A stretch of DNA of 15,564 nucleotides from assembly GCA_030917625.1 (NCBI GenBank), contig JAUPUJ010000013.1, positions 1 to 15,564 on the forward strand. Reading direction: 5' to 3'. The DNA is from Patescibacteria group bacterium (GTDB lineage Bacteria > Patescibacteriota > Minisyncoccia > Phycocordibacterales > XYD1-FULL-46-19). This document shows positions 6,924 to 13,606 of the stretch, in pieces (position 1 is the first letter of the stretch; each line of letters starts with the position of its first letter). The notes below the pieces were generated by a model. That model was given only the letters and a program-made list of their open reading frames with translations. It did no database searches and was not told the origin of the DNA. The position numbers were made by a program, and so were the translations under genes.

Positions 6924-8210
6924 CTACTTGGTGACAATTTTAATCATCTGTTCCATACGTCTAATATCAGCAAACAATTTAGACCGATCAGGATTAAATA
7001 AAGTAATATTAAAAATACTCTTGCCTCCGTGTTTAGCAAAACGAGCTAAGTCGCCCACACTTTTATTTATAGCAATTGAATGGAAAGATTTTAATTCTTG
7101 GACTTTTTTGATCCCAGTTAGATTAACTATTCTACCTTCTTTTTTGGCAAAAAATTTAAAAACCGCCGTATAGCCTTGAACTTTTTTAGGCATAATAGGT
7201 TTTTTAGGTATACGAATGAAGATATCATTTGTCGTAGTATCCATGCCATAAGATAGTTGATACATGTCATTACGAAAACCACCCAATCTCGGTCCCAATT
7301 CTATAATCTTCCAACCGTCTTCGGTTCTAAACATCTCAATATGAGCGGTTGAGCTTCGTAGACCTAAAGCGTGAATAGCTTTAGTAGCTACATTTTCAGC
7401 GGCTTCGATACTATTTTTCTTAAGAAGTGTGGGGGTTAAAGTTCGATAAGCAAAAAAGTCATCAAAACCAATGTCGCGCCCTGTCTTGACGTGAACCATA
7501 GGAGCAAAATAAACTTTACCTCGTGAATTTACAAAGGCATCCACAGAATACATATCTCCTTCCATAAATTGCTCCACCAAGATTTGAGGTTCCCCTCGTC
7601 CACCCATTTCTTTGTAGATTTTATCTATCTTCTTGATCACCATACCCAAAGTTTTCTCCAATTCCTCTTCGTGAAAAACAATATTAACTAAGTAGCTCTG
7701 AGCCAACCCAGCAGGCTTGATTACTAAAGGAAATCCAATTTCCTCATGAATCTTTTTTAAAGTACTTTTTTGAGCATCAGATACTACTTTAAACTTAGGA
7801 GAAATCTTCTTGTCATAAGATAAAAGTCGCTTACGCATCTGAATCTTATTAGTACACCATTCTAGTGATGAAACTGTGGGAGTTTTTAGATAAGGGATAT
7901 AAGGTATCAATTTTTGGAATTGAGGAATTTTAGCTTCAGCCCTACAAGTAGCCGCTAACAATTCGCCTTCATATGGTAAAAGGGCTTCCATAATACTTTG
8001 AGAAGAGTCGAAGTTCACACACAAATCTATATCTAATATCTTATTCCGGAAGTGTTCTTCTTGTTTTGGGGTTAAAGGCTCTTTAGTTGATCTAACTAAA
8101 GCTAAGCGGTATGTCTTGTTAAATTTTCTTTTAAACTCTACTAAGCCTGAAGGCGGAGCTCCTATGAGGAGAATAATATTCCTTTTTGGCTTGCTATTGG
8201 TGGTGACCAT
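6924..8210 (-). CDS. ATP-grasp ligase, carboxylate-amine ligase type, substrate unknown
   Basis: The product (428 aa) has the ATP-grasp fold order. Residues 1-110 form a Rossmann-like N-terminal domain (NIILLIGAPPSGLVEFKRKF start). Residues 111-180 contain the nucleotide lysine strand FPLVIKPAGLAQSYLV (Lys165). VEQFMEGDMYSVDAFV (212-227) has Glu213 for the adenine/metal side. Then AHIEMFR (Glu292) and IIELGPRLGG (Glu304, Arg308) provide metal and phosphate ligands. The usual Asn of E-x-N-x-R is Gly306 here, as in several amino-acid ligases. A further domain (about 340-428) closes the protein, similar in layout to L-amino-acid ligases and carnosine-synthase-like enzymes. The family couples ATP hydrolysis to a bond between a carboxylate and an amine via an acylphosphate. 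It stands alone behind a strong promoter, divergent from a small acidic protein. Confidence 0.85.
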   Translation of the reverse strand: MVTTNSKPKRNIILLIGAPPSGLVEFKRKFNKTYRLALVRSTKEPLTPKQEEHFRNKILDIDLCVNFDSSQSIMEALLPYEGELLAATCRAEAKIPQFQKLIPYIPYLKTPTVSSLEWCTNKIQMRKRLLSYDKKISPKFKVVSDAQKSTLKKIHEEIGFPLVIKPAGLAQSYLVNIVFHEEELEKTLGMVIKKIDKIYKEMGGRGEPQILVEQFMEGDMYSVDAFVNSRGKVYFAPMVHVKTGRDIGFDDFFAYRTLTPTLLKKNSIEAAENVATKAIHALGLRSSTAHIEMFRTEDGWKIIELGPRLGGFRNDMYQLSYGMDTTTNDIFIRIPKKPIMPKKVQGYTAVFKFFAKKEGRIVNLTGIKKVQELKSFHSIAINKSVGDLARFAKHGGKSIFNITLFNPDRSKLFADIRRMEQMIKIVTK

Positions 8211-8235
8211 ATTTAAATTTTATATTTAAGGCTGA

Positions 8236-8264
8236 ACTATATAATTACACAGAAATGATGTCAA
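8236..8264 (-). promoter_or_regulatory. Strong promoter for the ATP-grasp gene
   Basis: A perfect TTGACA (8264-8259) is followed after 17 bp by TATAGT (8241-8236), five of six matches to the -10 consensus. The start would be near 8229, with a leader of about 18 nt. It is one of the two best sigma-70-like promoters in the window. Confidence 0.8.
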
Positions 8265-8395
8265 TGTTTTACCTAAAAGTCAACCCTTATTCAGCCAATT
8301 TAAGTTGTATAAGATGATTTTATCTGTTACAGTAAACCAGTGATTATTAGCTTCTGGTCTGCACATTAGTGTTAGATTAGTTAACCAAAAAAACT

Positions 8396-8542
8396 ATGGA
8401 TGATGAAACAACTATTCCTACTCCTGTAGACGGAGAAGAATCAACAGACGAAATGATGATTCCCGACACTACAGAAGAGGATACAGAAGAAGCGGAAGAA
8501 GCTACACCAGGTGTTGCCGAAGACGAATCTTCAGTAATGTAA
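8396..8542 (+). CDS. Highly acidic 48-residue protein of unknown function
   Basis: ATG at 8396, TAA at 8540-8542. Of 48 residues 19 are Asp or Glu and none is Lys, Arg or His. Thr, Ser and Pro make up most of the rest (DETTIPTPVDGEES, PDTTEEDTEEAEEATPG). There is no hydrophobic segment, so the chain should be cytoplasmic and disordered. A perfect terminator hairpin begins 2 bp after the stop, which supports a real transcription unit ending here. A weak extended -10 (TGT-TAGATT, 8370-8378) lies 17 nt before the ATG. The opposite strand is also open here, but its frame runs into the terminator arm and has low-complexity Ser/Val content as a mirror of the acidic codons. It lies divergent from the ATP-grasp gene. 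The function is unknown. Confidence 0.55.
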   Translation: MDDETTIPTPVDGEESTDEMMIPDTTEEDTEEAEEATPGVAEDESSVM

Positions 8543-8544
8543 AT

Positions 8545-8575
8545 AAAAATGACTCTCAACCTGAGAGTCATTTTT
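8545..8575 (+). terminator. Intrinsic terminator after the acidic protein
   Basis: A perfect 14-bp stem pairs 8545-8558 with 8562-8575 around a 3-nt loop (ACC). The arms are AAAAATGACTCTCA and its complement, so the 3' arm ends in five T followed by ATTTATT. It would also function in reverse, but only the plus-strand gene reads into it. Confidence 0.92.
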
Positions 8576-8608
8576 ATTTATTGAACACCACCCTAGTCAA
8601 TGTTATCA

Positions 8609-8637
8609 TTAACACGATAATAATTATTTTTTATACT
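8609..8637 (+). promoter_or_regulatory. Strong promoter for the heptad-repeat protein
   Basis: TTAACA (8609-8614, five of six) and TATACT (8632-8637, five of six) are spaced by exactly 17 bp. The -10 box ends 11 nt before the ATG, predicting a leader of about 5 nt. It lies between the terminator and the ATG, so the repeat gene is an independent unit. Confidence 0.75.
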
Positions 8638-8648
8638 AATTTAAAACC

Positions 8649-9218
8649 ATGTCCCTAACTCGAATTTCACCACCTATTCATAAAAATATTAATAATGTAA
8701 GGAATATTCATGATGGTATTTGGGGAGACTTTTTAAATATTAAAGGTGATGTGGCCAATATTCATGGCGACATTAATCTGCATAGAATAAGTGGCGATGT
8801 CTCAAAAATTTCTGGAGACATTTCTGGAGTTTATGGTGATGCTTCACATATTATGGGCGATGTCTCCAATATTAGAGGTGATGTTGGCAATATCTTAGGC
8901 GATGTCTCAAAAATTTCTGGAGACATTTCTGGTATAGTAGGCAAAACTACCACTTTAGATGGTGATGTCAGTAATATTTATGGAAATGTCACCAATATTT
9001 CTGGCACCGTGACTGATTTATTTGGCAATGTCTCAAATATTATAGGTAATGTCACCAATATTTCTGGCAACACCACTAGCCTTATTGGTAATGTTTCCAA
9101 CTTAATAGGCAATGTCACCAATCTGTCCGGTAATGTATCCAATCTTTCAGGTAATGCGACTGGAGTCGAGGGTGACGCTACTGGTCTATCGGGCGATGTA
9201 GCTAAGATAGCTCAATAA
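8649..9218 (+). CDS. Heptapeptide-repeat protein, predicted beta-solenoid
   Basis: The product (189 aa) consists, after about 25 residues, of 23 repeats of a seven-residue unit: Gly, Asp/Asn, Val/Ile/Ala, Ser/Thr, Asn/Lys/Gly, Ile/Leu, then a variable residue (GDVSNIR, GNVTNIS). Glycines fall at 26, 33, 40, then after a two-residue insertion at 49 and every seventh residue to 182. The second position is mainly Asp up to about 105, Asn from 112 to 168, and Asp again at the end. Regular small and branched residues with Gly turns suggest a stacked beta-solenoid; three heptads (21 residues) could form one turn. There is no signal peptide or membrane segment and no Cys. I recall similar G-D/N-V-S/T-G-L repeats in unnamed proteins of other prokaryotes but know no function. 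It has its own strong promoter and near-leaderless start. Confidence 0.85.
   Translation: MSLTRISPPIHKNINNVRNIHDGIWGDFLNIKGDVANIHGDINLHRISGDVSKISGDISGVYGDASHIMGDVSNIRGDVGNILGDVSKISGDISGIVGKTTTLDGDVSNIYGNVTNISGTVTDLFGNVSNIIGNVTNISGNTTSLIGNVSNLIGNVTNLSGNVSNLSGNATGVEGDATGLSGDVAKIAQ
8793..8827 (+). repeat. 35-bp exact direct repeat, copy 1, inside the heptad-repeat gene
   Basis: This copy encodes part of GDVSKISGDISG. The same 35 bases recur at 8898-8932, 105 bp later, which is exactly five heptad codon units, so the reading frame and repeat phase are kept. Confidence 0.9.
8898..8932 (+). repeat. 35-bp exact direct repeat, copy 2, inside the heptad-repeat gene
   Basis: Second copy, identical to 8793-8827. 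The units between the copies have diverged more, which points to a recent copying event inside the gene. Confidence 0.9.
8982..9170 (+). repeat. Tandem 63-bp (21-residue) higher-order repeats, three units
   Basis: AATGTCACCAAT recurs at 8985, 9048 and 9111, exactly 63 bp apart. In the first two units the identity extends to 22 bp. Each unit encodes three heptads, starting GNVTNIS, GNVTNIS and GNVTNLS (residues 112-132, 133-153 and 154-174). This suggests the gene grew by copying blocks of three heptads, which fits one solenoid turn. Confidence 0.8.
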
Positions 9219-9223
9219 TTTTT

Positions 9224-9937
9224 CTAAACCAAAGCAAAAATACCTACAAGAGCCGCTGTCTCGGCTCTTAAAACATTTTTAGATAAAGTTAAAATCTCCC
9301 ACCCTAAACCAATCGCCATTTCTCTTTCAGTCGTTGTAAATCCCCCCTCAGGACCAATAAAAAGGGCTTTTGTTTTCTGAGTCAAATTTTTCTTATCTCC
9401 AAAATCAAATACAGGTCCACCAAAATCGCAAAAAAATATCTTATCGACAGACACAATACCCTCTTTAAAAATATCTTTCAGTTTTTGTGATTCTTTGATC
9501 TCTGGAATACTGAGCCTGCCCGACTGTTCACTGGCCTCTTGAGCTATTTTATGTAAGCGCTCAAAATTTAAATTTTGTTTAACTGTCCGATCTGTGATTA
9601 TAGGCACAATTTCTGTCACCCCCAATTCAGTTGCTTTCTGTACGATTAATTCAAAATTATCTTTTTTTAAGATCGCACAATATAAAATTAATTTGTTTTG
9701 ATTATCATCTTCTGGGATAACCCTCTTATCTGAAACTAAAACGGTGACATTATCTTTTTTAATATCACTAATTTGACCTGAAAAAACTATAGCATCTCCG
9801 GTCGAGATTAATTCTACTAATTCACCTCGCTCCAAACGTAAAACATTTTTAATTTGATTTACTAAAGCTGGATCAGAAATAAGCACCTCATCTCTCTGGA
9901 GTGTAAAGTCCCCAATAAATCTATGAATTTTAGCCAT
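9224..9937 (-). CDS. rsmE: 16S rRNA (uracil-1498-N3)-methyltransferase RsmE
   Basis: Methylates N3 of U1498 in helix 44 of 16S rRNA using S-adenosylmethionine, acting on the assembled 30S subunit. The product has 237 aa from the ATG at 9937. It has the N-terminal PUA-like part (IHRFIGD start, then VNQIKNVLRLERGELVELIS), followed by the SPOUT domain: KKDNFELIVQKATELGVTEIVPIITDRTV, the knot motif IGPEGGFTTTEREMA, and LSKNVLRAETAALVGI for SAM binding. The frame extends two codons upstream to a TTG at 9943, but the ATG is preferred because the family starts there. It lies 6 bp after the small anchored protein and is the last gene of the msrB unit. Its stop is 5 bp from that of the opposing repeat gene. 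Confidence 0.95.
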   Translation of the reverse strand: MAKIHRFIGDFTLQRDEVLISDPALVNQIKNVLRLERGELVELISTGDAIVFSGQISDIKKDNVTVLVSDKRVIPEDDNQNKLILYCAILKKDNFELIVQKATELGVTEIVPIITDRTVKQNLNFERLHKIAQEASEQSGRLSIPEIKESQKLKDIFKEGIVSVDKIFFCDFGGPVFDFGDKKNLTQKTKALFIGPEGGFTTTEREMAIGLGWEILTLSKNVLRAETAALVGIFALV

Positions 9938-9943
9938 GATCAA

Positions 9944-10192
9944 CTATTCTATATTTTTTAAAGTCGAGGATGCCATTTTAAATTCAATTTCCTCTGACAA
10001 CATTTCTATTGGCGCAATATCGATACCACCAATCATTTCAGCTTTATTATTGGCTATTTCCGATAAAATAGTATTAAAAATGATTTTATCTTTCACAAAA
10101 AAAGACTTATATTTACTATAATAAAAAATACCACCACCAATAACTACAGCTCCCACCAAAAAGATTAATGAAAATAATTTTAAATTACTCAT
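9944..10192 (-). CDS. Small single-pass membrane protein of unknown function
   Basis: The product (82 aa) has one hydrophobic segment at about 5-25 (KLFSLIFLVGAVVIGGGIFYY). A basic stretch (SKYKSFFVKDK) follows, then an acidic C-terminal part (IEMLSEEIEFKMASSTLKNIE) that is probably helical. No family is recognised. The spacing is tight, 9 bp after msrB and 6 bp before rsmE, so it is translated within that operon. The frame on the other strand here is a short mirror without support. Confidence 0.65.
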   Translation of the reverse strand: MSNLKLFSLIFLVGAVVIGGGIFYYSKYKSFFVKDKIIFNTILSEIANNKAEMIGGIDIAPIEMLSEEIEFKMASSTLKNIE

Positions 10193-10201
10193 GATTAAAT
10201 T

Positions 10202-10603
10202 TTATTTATCGGTTTCCAAATTTAAACTGGCCGAATTTATACAATAACGTAAACCAGTTTTTTCCTTGGGACCATCAGGAAATAAATGCCCCAAGTGGGC
10301 ATTGCACCTAGCACACAAAACCTCCACCCTGGTCATGCCTCCAGTATTATCTTCTTTAGTGATAACATTTTTAGAATTCATTACATCATAAAAACTAGGC
10401 CAACCAGTTCCAGAATCAAATTTAGTATCTGAAGTAAATAATTCTAAACCACAGTTAGAGCATTTATAAACTCCGGGTTTTTTCTCATCCCAATATTTAT
10501 TAGCAAAGGGCCGCTCAGTACCACCCAGGCGAGTTATGGCGAAAGTTTCTTGGTCTAAATCTTTTTGCCACTCGGCTTCTGTTTTTTCAATTTTGTCATC
10601 CAT
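10202..10603 (-). CDS. msrB: Peptide-methionine (R)-S-oxide reductase MsrB
   Basis: Reduces the R form of methionine sulfoxide in oxidised proteins. The product (133 aa) has the single-domain length. Four zinc-binding cysteines are present as two CxxC pairs (Cys48/Cys51 and Cys97/Cys100). GTGWPSFY (65-72) and AHLGHLFPDGP (102-112) are the usual substrate-pocket segments. The catalytic cysteine is Cys121 in RYCINSASL. The site of the common resolving cysteine (GCGWPSF in many homologues) is Thr66, so the enzyme should need another thiol for recycling. There is no signal peptide, so it acts in the cytoplasm. It heads a three-gene unit with the anchored protein and rsmE. A weak extended -10 (TGT-TAAGAT, 10621-10613) lies 9 nt before the ATG. 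Confidence 0.96.
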   Translation of the reverse strand: MDDKIEKTEAEWQKDLDQETFAITRLGGTERPFANKYWDEKKPGVYKCSNCGLELFTSDTKFDSGTGWPSFYDVMNSKNVITKEDNTGGMTRVEVLCARCNAHLGHLFPDGPKEKTGLRYCINSASLNLETDK

Positions 10604-10649
10604 ATCTTAATTATCTTAACATATGTCTACCAAAGAATCAGAATTCTGT

Positions 10650-12161
10650 CTAAATCAAAATTTTACCAGTCATTTCAGATGGAATATTTATTCCCAAAAT
10701 CGACAAAATAGTCGGGGCAATACCAGCTAGAGTTCCATCTTGTAAACTATACTCCTTGCTAGTTAAAATCGCTGGCACCAAATTTGTAGTATGAGAAGTA
10801 TGTTTCTCGCCAGTTTCAGGATCTCTGTTGACTTCAGCATTACCATGATCAGCGGTCACAAACATTATCGCCCCACATTCCGCTGCTACACTCACCACTC
10901 GTCCTAGTTCTAAATCAACTTTCTCTATAGCGGTCACAATAGCTGGAACATTGGCCGTATGACCAACCATATCCGGATTGGCAAAATTAACAAAAATAAA
11001 ATTAGTCCCTTTTTTCAATTCTTCTATCACCTTACCAGCTATGGCTTCAGCTCTCATTTCTGGCGCTAGATCGTGAGTAGGTACATCTTTGCGACTATCG
11101 AGCATAATATGACTTTCCAAAGGATAGGCTTCAGTCACTCCCCCATTTAAAAAATAAGTAGCGTGAGGAAATTTTTCGGTCTCTGCTATATGAGCCTGAG
11201 TCAGACCAGCTTCAGATATTTCTTTAGCTAAAGTCGTAGTGATCTCACTCGGTGGAAAAGCCACACTAGCAGTAAATAATTTATCATACTGAGTCATGGT
11301 CACAACTTCTAAATTAAGTTCTGCCTTTTTACTTTCTAAATTTTTTAACAACATCTTCACCCGATCAGATCTAAAATTAAAAACAAAAATCCCATCATTT
11401 TTTTCTATTTTATAGCCTTGTCCAGTTTCGTTTACAAAAACTAGTGGTTCTAAATGTTCATCAAGCAGGCCTTCATCATACATTTGTCCCACCATCTCTG
11501 AGGGTTTTTTAAGTTGGCAAACTTTACCCACACAATCAAACATAGCTTTCTCAGCTTTTTCCATTCGATCCCAATTATTATCTCGATCCATCGCATAGAA
11601 ACGCCCCGACACAGAAGCAATATGACCAATACCCGTTTCCGCGAGCACTGTTTCCAAAGCTTCTAAATAACCTTTAGCACTTTTTGGTGCGGTATCTCGG
11701 CCATCAGTAAAAGCATGAATCGCGACTCGTTCTATACCCACATCTTTAGCGATTTTCAAAAAAGCGTGCAAATGGTCTTGGTGACTATGAACTCCACCGT
11801 CAGAGAGTAAGCCCATAACATGCAAAGTGGAATTATGTTTTTTAACATGCGCAAACAAATTTAAAAAACATTCATTTTTGGCATACTCACCACTTTTAAT
11901 ATTTTTTTCAATTTTGACTAAGTCGGTATCAATAACTTTACCGGCCCCAATAGTAGTGTGGCCAATTTCCGAATTACCCATTTGGCCTGCCGGCAGTCCC
12001 ACAGCGAGCCCAGAGGCTTCTAGTAGCGAGTGAGGGTATTCTTGCCACAGTCGATCAAAATTTGGCGTCTGCGCCTCTGCTACTGCATTGTCTTTAATCT
12101 CTTCTCGATAACCCCAGCCATCGAGCACAATTAATACCACTTGTTTTTTGTTTAATTCCAT
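10650..12161 (-). CDS. gpmI: 2,3-bisphosphoglycerate-independent phosphoglycerate mutase
   Basis: Interconverts 3-phosphoglycerate and 2-phosphoglycerate through a phosphoserine intermediate, with two divalent metals (commonly manganese). The product has 503 aa, typical for the family. VVLIVLDGWGYRE contains the metal ligand Asp14, and GQMGNSEIGHTTIGAG carries the phosphorylated Ser64. DGGVHSHQDHL (121-131), TDGRD (152-156) and GRFYAMDRDNNWDR (186-199) line the substrate site. FANPDMVGHTAN and VTADHGNAE near the C-terminus give the remaining metal ligands. It starts 51 bp after the enolase stop, without a terminator between them, so the two probably share a transcript in reverse pathway order. 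No Shine-Dalgarno motif is seen. Confidence 0.97.
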   Translation of the reverse strand: MELNKKQVVLIVLDGWGYREEIKDNAVAEAQTPNFDRLWQEYPHSLLEASGLAVGLPAGQMGNSEIGHTTIGAGKVIDTDLVKIEKNIKSGEYAKNECFLNLFAHVKKHNSTLHVMGLLSDGGVHSHQDHLHAFLKIAKDVGIERVAIHAFTDGRDTAPKSAKGYLEALETVLAETGIGHIASVSGRFYAMDRDNNWDRMEKAEKAMFDCVGKVCQLKKPSEMVGQMYDEGLLDEHLEPLVFVNETGQGYKIEKNDGIFVFNFRSDRVKMLLKNLESKKAELNLEVVTMTQYDKLFTASVAFPPSEITTTLAKEISEAGLTQAHIAETEKFPHATYFLNGGVTEAYPLESHIMLDSRKDVPTHDLAPEMRAEAIAGKVIEELKKGTNFIFVNFANPDMVGHTANVPAIVTAIEKVDLELGRVVSVAAECGAIMFVTADHGNAEVNRDPETGEKHTSHTTNLVPAILTSKEYSLQDGTLAGIAPTILSILGINIPSEMTGKILI

Positions 12162-12212
12162 AAAGATACGTAAATTATCAACCAGACCTTTCTTACCTTA
12201 AACCTGTTACAA

Positions 12213-13493
12213 TTACTTTTTCAACACCCCTTTACCCAACCACTTGGCTTTACTACCCAATTCTTCTTCAATCCTTAGCAACTGATTATACTTCGCTGTT
12301 CTTTCAGATCGGCAAAGTGACCCTGTTTTGATTTGACCCGTACTAAGACCGACTACAAAATCGGCAATAGTCGTGTCTTCAGTCTCACCGGAACGATGTG
12401 ACACAATAGCGGTCATCCCAGCCCCGTGGGCCATTTGAATCGCTTTAATAGTTTCCGACACCGTCCCAATTTGATTTAGTTTAATTAAAATAGAATTACC
12501 AGCCTTCTCATCAATCCCTTTTTGCAATCTGTCTATATTAGTTACAAATAAGTCATCGCCAACTATTTGCAATTTATCGCCCAGTTTTGCTGTTTTTAAT
12601 TTATAACCAGCCCAATCATCTTCATGCAAACCATCTTCAATAGACACAATTGGAAACTTATTCACCCAGTCCGCATAAAATTCTACCATTTCCTCTGAAG
12701 TTAGAATTCTATTTTCTGTTTTAAGATTATATTTACCGTCTTCATAAATTTCACTCGCTGCCGCATCAATTGCGATAAAAATATCTTCACCTGGTTTATA
12801 GCCAGCTTTAGTAATCGCTTCTAATATTATTTCAATCGCCGCTTCATTAGAAGGTAGTGACGGAGCATAGCCACCTTCATCACCAACAGAAGTATTTAAC
12901 CCACGACTTTTTAAAATACTTTTTAGAGCGTGAAAAACTTCGGTACCATAACGTAGAGCTTCGGCAAAAGACGGAGCCCCTAATGGCATAATCATAAATT
13001 CTTGTAAGTCAGTAGAATTTTCAGCATGCTTGCCACCATTTAAAATATTCATCATCGGTACCGGTAAACTCAGTTCAGTATTACCAGAAATATCAGCAAA
13101 ATATTGATATAAAGGTTTCTTTTGACTAGAGGCACAAGCATGAGCAAAAGCCAGTGAAATACCGAGAATACTATTAGCACCTAACCTGCCTTTATTGGCC
13201 ATCCCATCAAGCTCAATCATAGCCTCATCCAAACTAGTTTGGTTCCAATCTTTACCAATTAAGTTTTGAGCTAATTCATTATTAATATTAGCCACCGCTG
13301 TTGCTACCCCTTTACCACCATAACGAGTACCACCATCGCGTAGCTCCACCGCTTCGTGACTACCAGTTGAAGCCCCAGACGGTACCGCCGCTCGCCCCAT
13401 AGACCCATCGTCTAATTTAATATCCACCTCGACCGTAGGATTACCCCGAGAATCTAAGATCTCCCTGCCTTTAATTGATTGAATGATTGCCAT
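12213..13493 (-). CDS. eno: Enolase
   Basis: Dehydrates 2-phosphoglycerate to phosphoenolpyruvate with two magnesium ions. The product (426 aa) has the standard length. Visible are REILDSRGNPTVEV at the start, the mobile loop SGASTGSHEA (39-48), NGGKHAEN with His156, and GDEGGYAP with the acid/base Glu206. Metal ligands are Asp243, Glu286 (SIEDGLHEDDW) and Asp313 (GDDLFVTN). The signature LIKLNQIGTVSET has the catalytic Lys338, and SHRSGETEDT has His366. All catalytic residues are in place. It is first in a unit with gpmI. A TATAAT box lies 17 nt before the ATG. With pyruvate kinase elsewhere in the window it completes lower glycolysis. Confidence 0.98.
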   Translation of the reverse strand: MAIIQSIKGREILDSRGNPTVEVDIKLDDGSMGRAAVPSGASTGSHEAVELRDGGTRYGGKGVATAVANINNELAQNLIGKDWNQTSLDEAMIELDGMANKGRLGANSILGISLAFAHACASSQKKPLYQYFADISGNTELSLPVPMMNILNGGKHAENSTDLQEFMIMPLGAPSFAEALRYGTEVFHALKSILKSRGLNTSVGDEGGYAPSLPSNEAAIEIILEAITKAGYKPGEDIFIAIDAAASEIYEDGKYNLKTENRILTSEEMVEFYADWVNKFPIVSIEDGLHEDDWAGYKLKTAKLGDKLQIVGDDLFVTNIDRLQKGIDEKAGNSILIKLNQIGTVSETIKAIQMAHGAGMTAIVSHRSGETEDTTIADFVVGLSTGQIKTGSLCRSERTAKYNQLLRIEEELGSKAKWLGKGVLKK

Positions 13494-13510
13494 AGAATTT
13501 TAAAAAGTAA

Positions 13511-13516
13511 ATTATA
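13511..13516 (-). promoter_or_regulatory. -10 box of the enolase promoter
   Basis: A perfect TATAAT at 13516-13511 on the minus strand lies 17 nt before the eno ATG, predicting a leader of about 11 nt. The -35 position has only an A-run. The box is in the 113-bp gap shared with the divergent gene at 13607. Confidence 0.5.
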
Positions 13517-13569
13517 ACCTACATACTCTATCATTTTTTAAAAGATAGAAGCAAATACACTTTAGCTAT

Positions 13570-13599
13570 TTTACTAAAAAGGCGAACAGGGAGTAAAAT
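13570..13599 (+). promoter_or_regulatory. Possible promoter for the gene at 13607
   Basis: TTTACT (13570-13575) and TAAAAT (13594-13599, five of six) are 18 bp apart. The start would fall at about the A of the ATG. Within the spacer GGGAG (13589-13593) looks like a Shine-Dalgarno core, but at 13 nt from the ATG it is somewhat far. Promoter and ribosome-site readings exclude each other here. Confidence 0.35.
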
Positions 13600-13606
13600 A
13601 CTAATT

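Noticed and set aside
6910..6924. GGAG/CTCC inverted repeat between the PH-domain and ATP-grasp stops
   Set aside because: Only four base pairs with a 7-nt loop and no T-tract; too weak for a terminator.
6928..7173. Plus-strand frame in the ATP-grasp C-terminus
   Set aside because: Antisense shadow of a conserved protein.
8377..8571. Minus-strand frame opposite the acidic protein, rich in Ser and Val
   Set aside because: Its start lies inside the terminator arm and the composition is the complement of Glu/Asp codons; the plus-strand frame ends just before a terminator in the right orientation.
8649..9218. CRISPR array or noncoding tandem repeat
   Set aside because: The 21-bp period is codon-phased, the frame is open throughout and the units differ mainly as protein variants would; there are no constant repeats with unique spacers.
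9938..9943. TTG start two codons upstream for rsmE
   Set aside because: An ATG follows at once and fits the family start; a TTG start would be the only non-ATG start here.
10639..10648. CAGAATTCTG palindrome between gpmI and msrB
   Set aside because: A 10-bp palindrome without a loop or T-run; one such site is expected by chance and no partner site is seen.
11827..12033. Plus-strand frame inside gpmI
   Set aside because: Antisense to the conserved phosphoserine region of the mutase.
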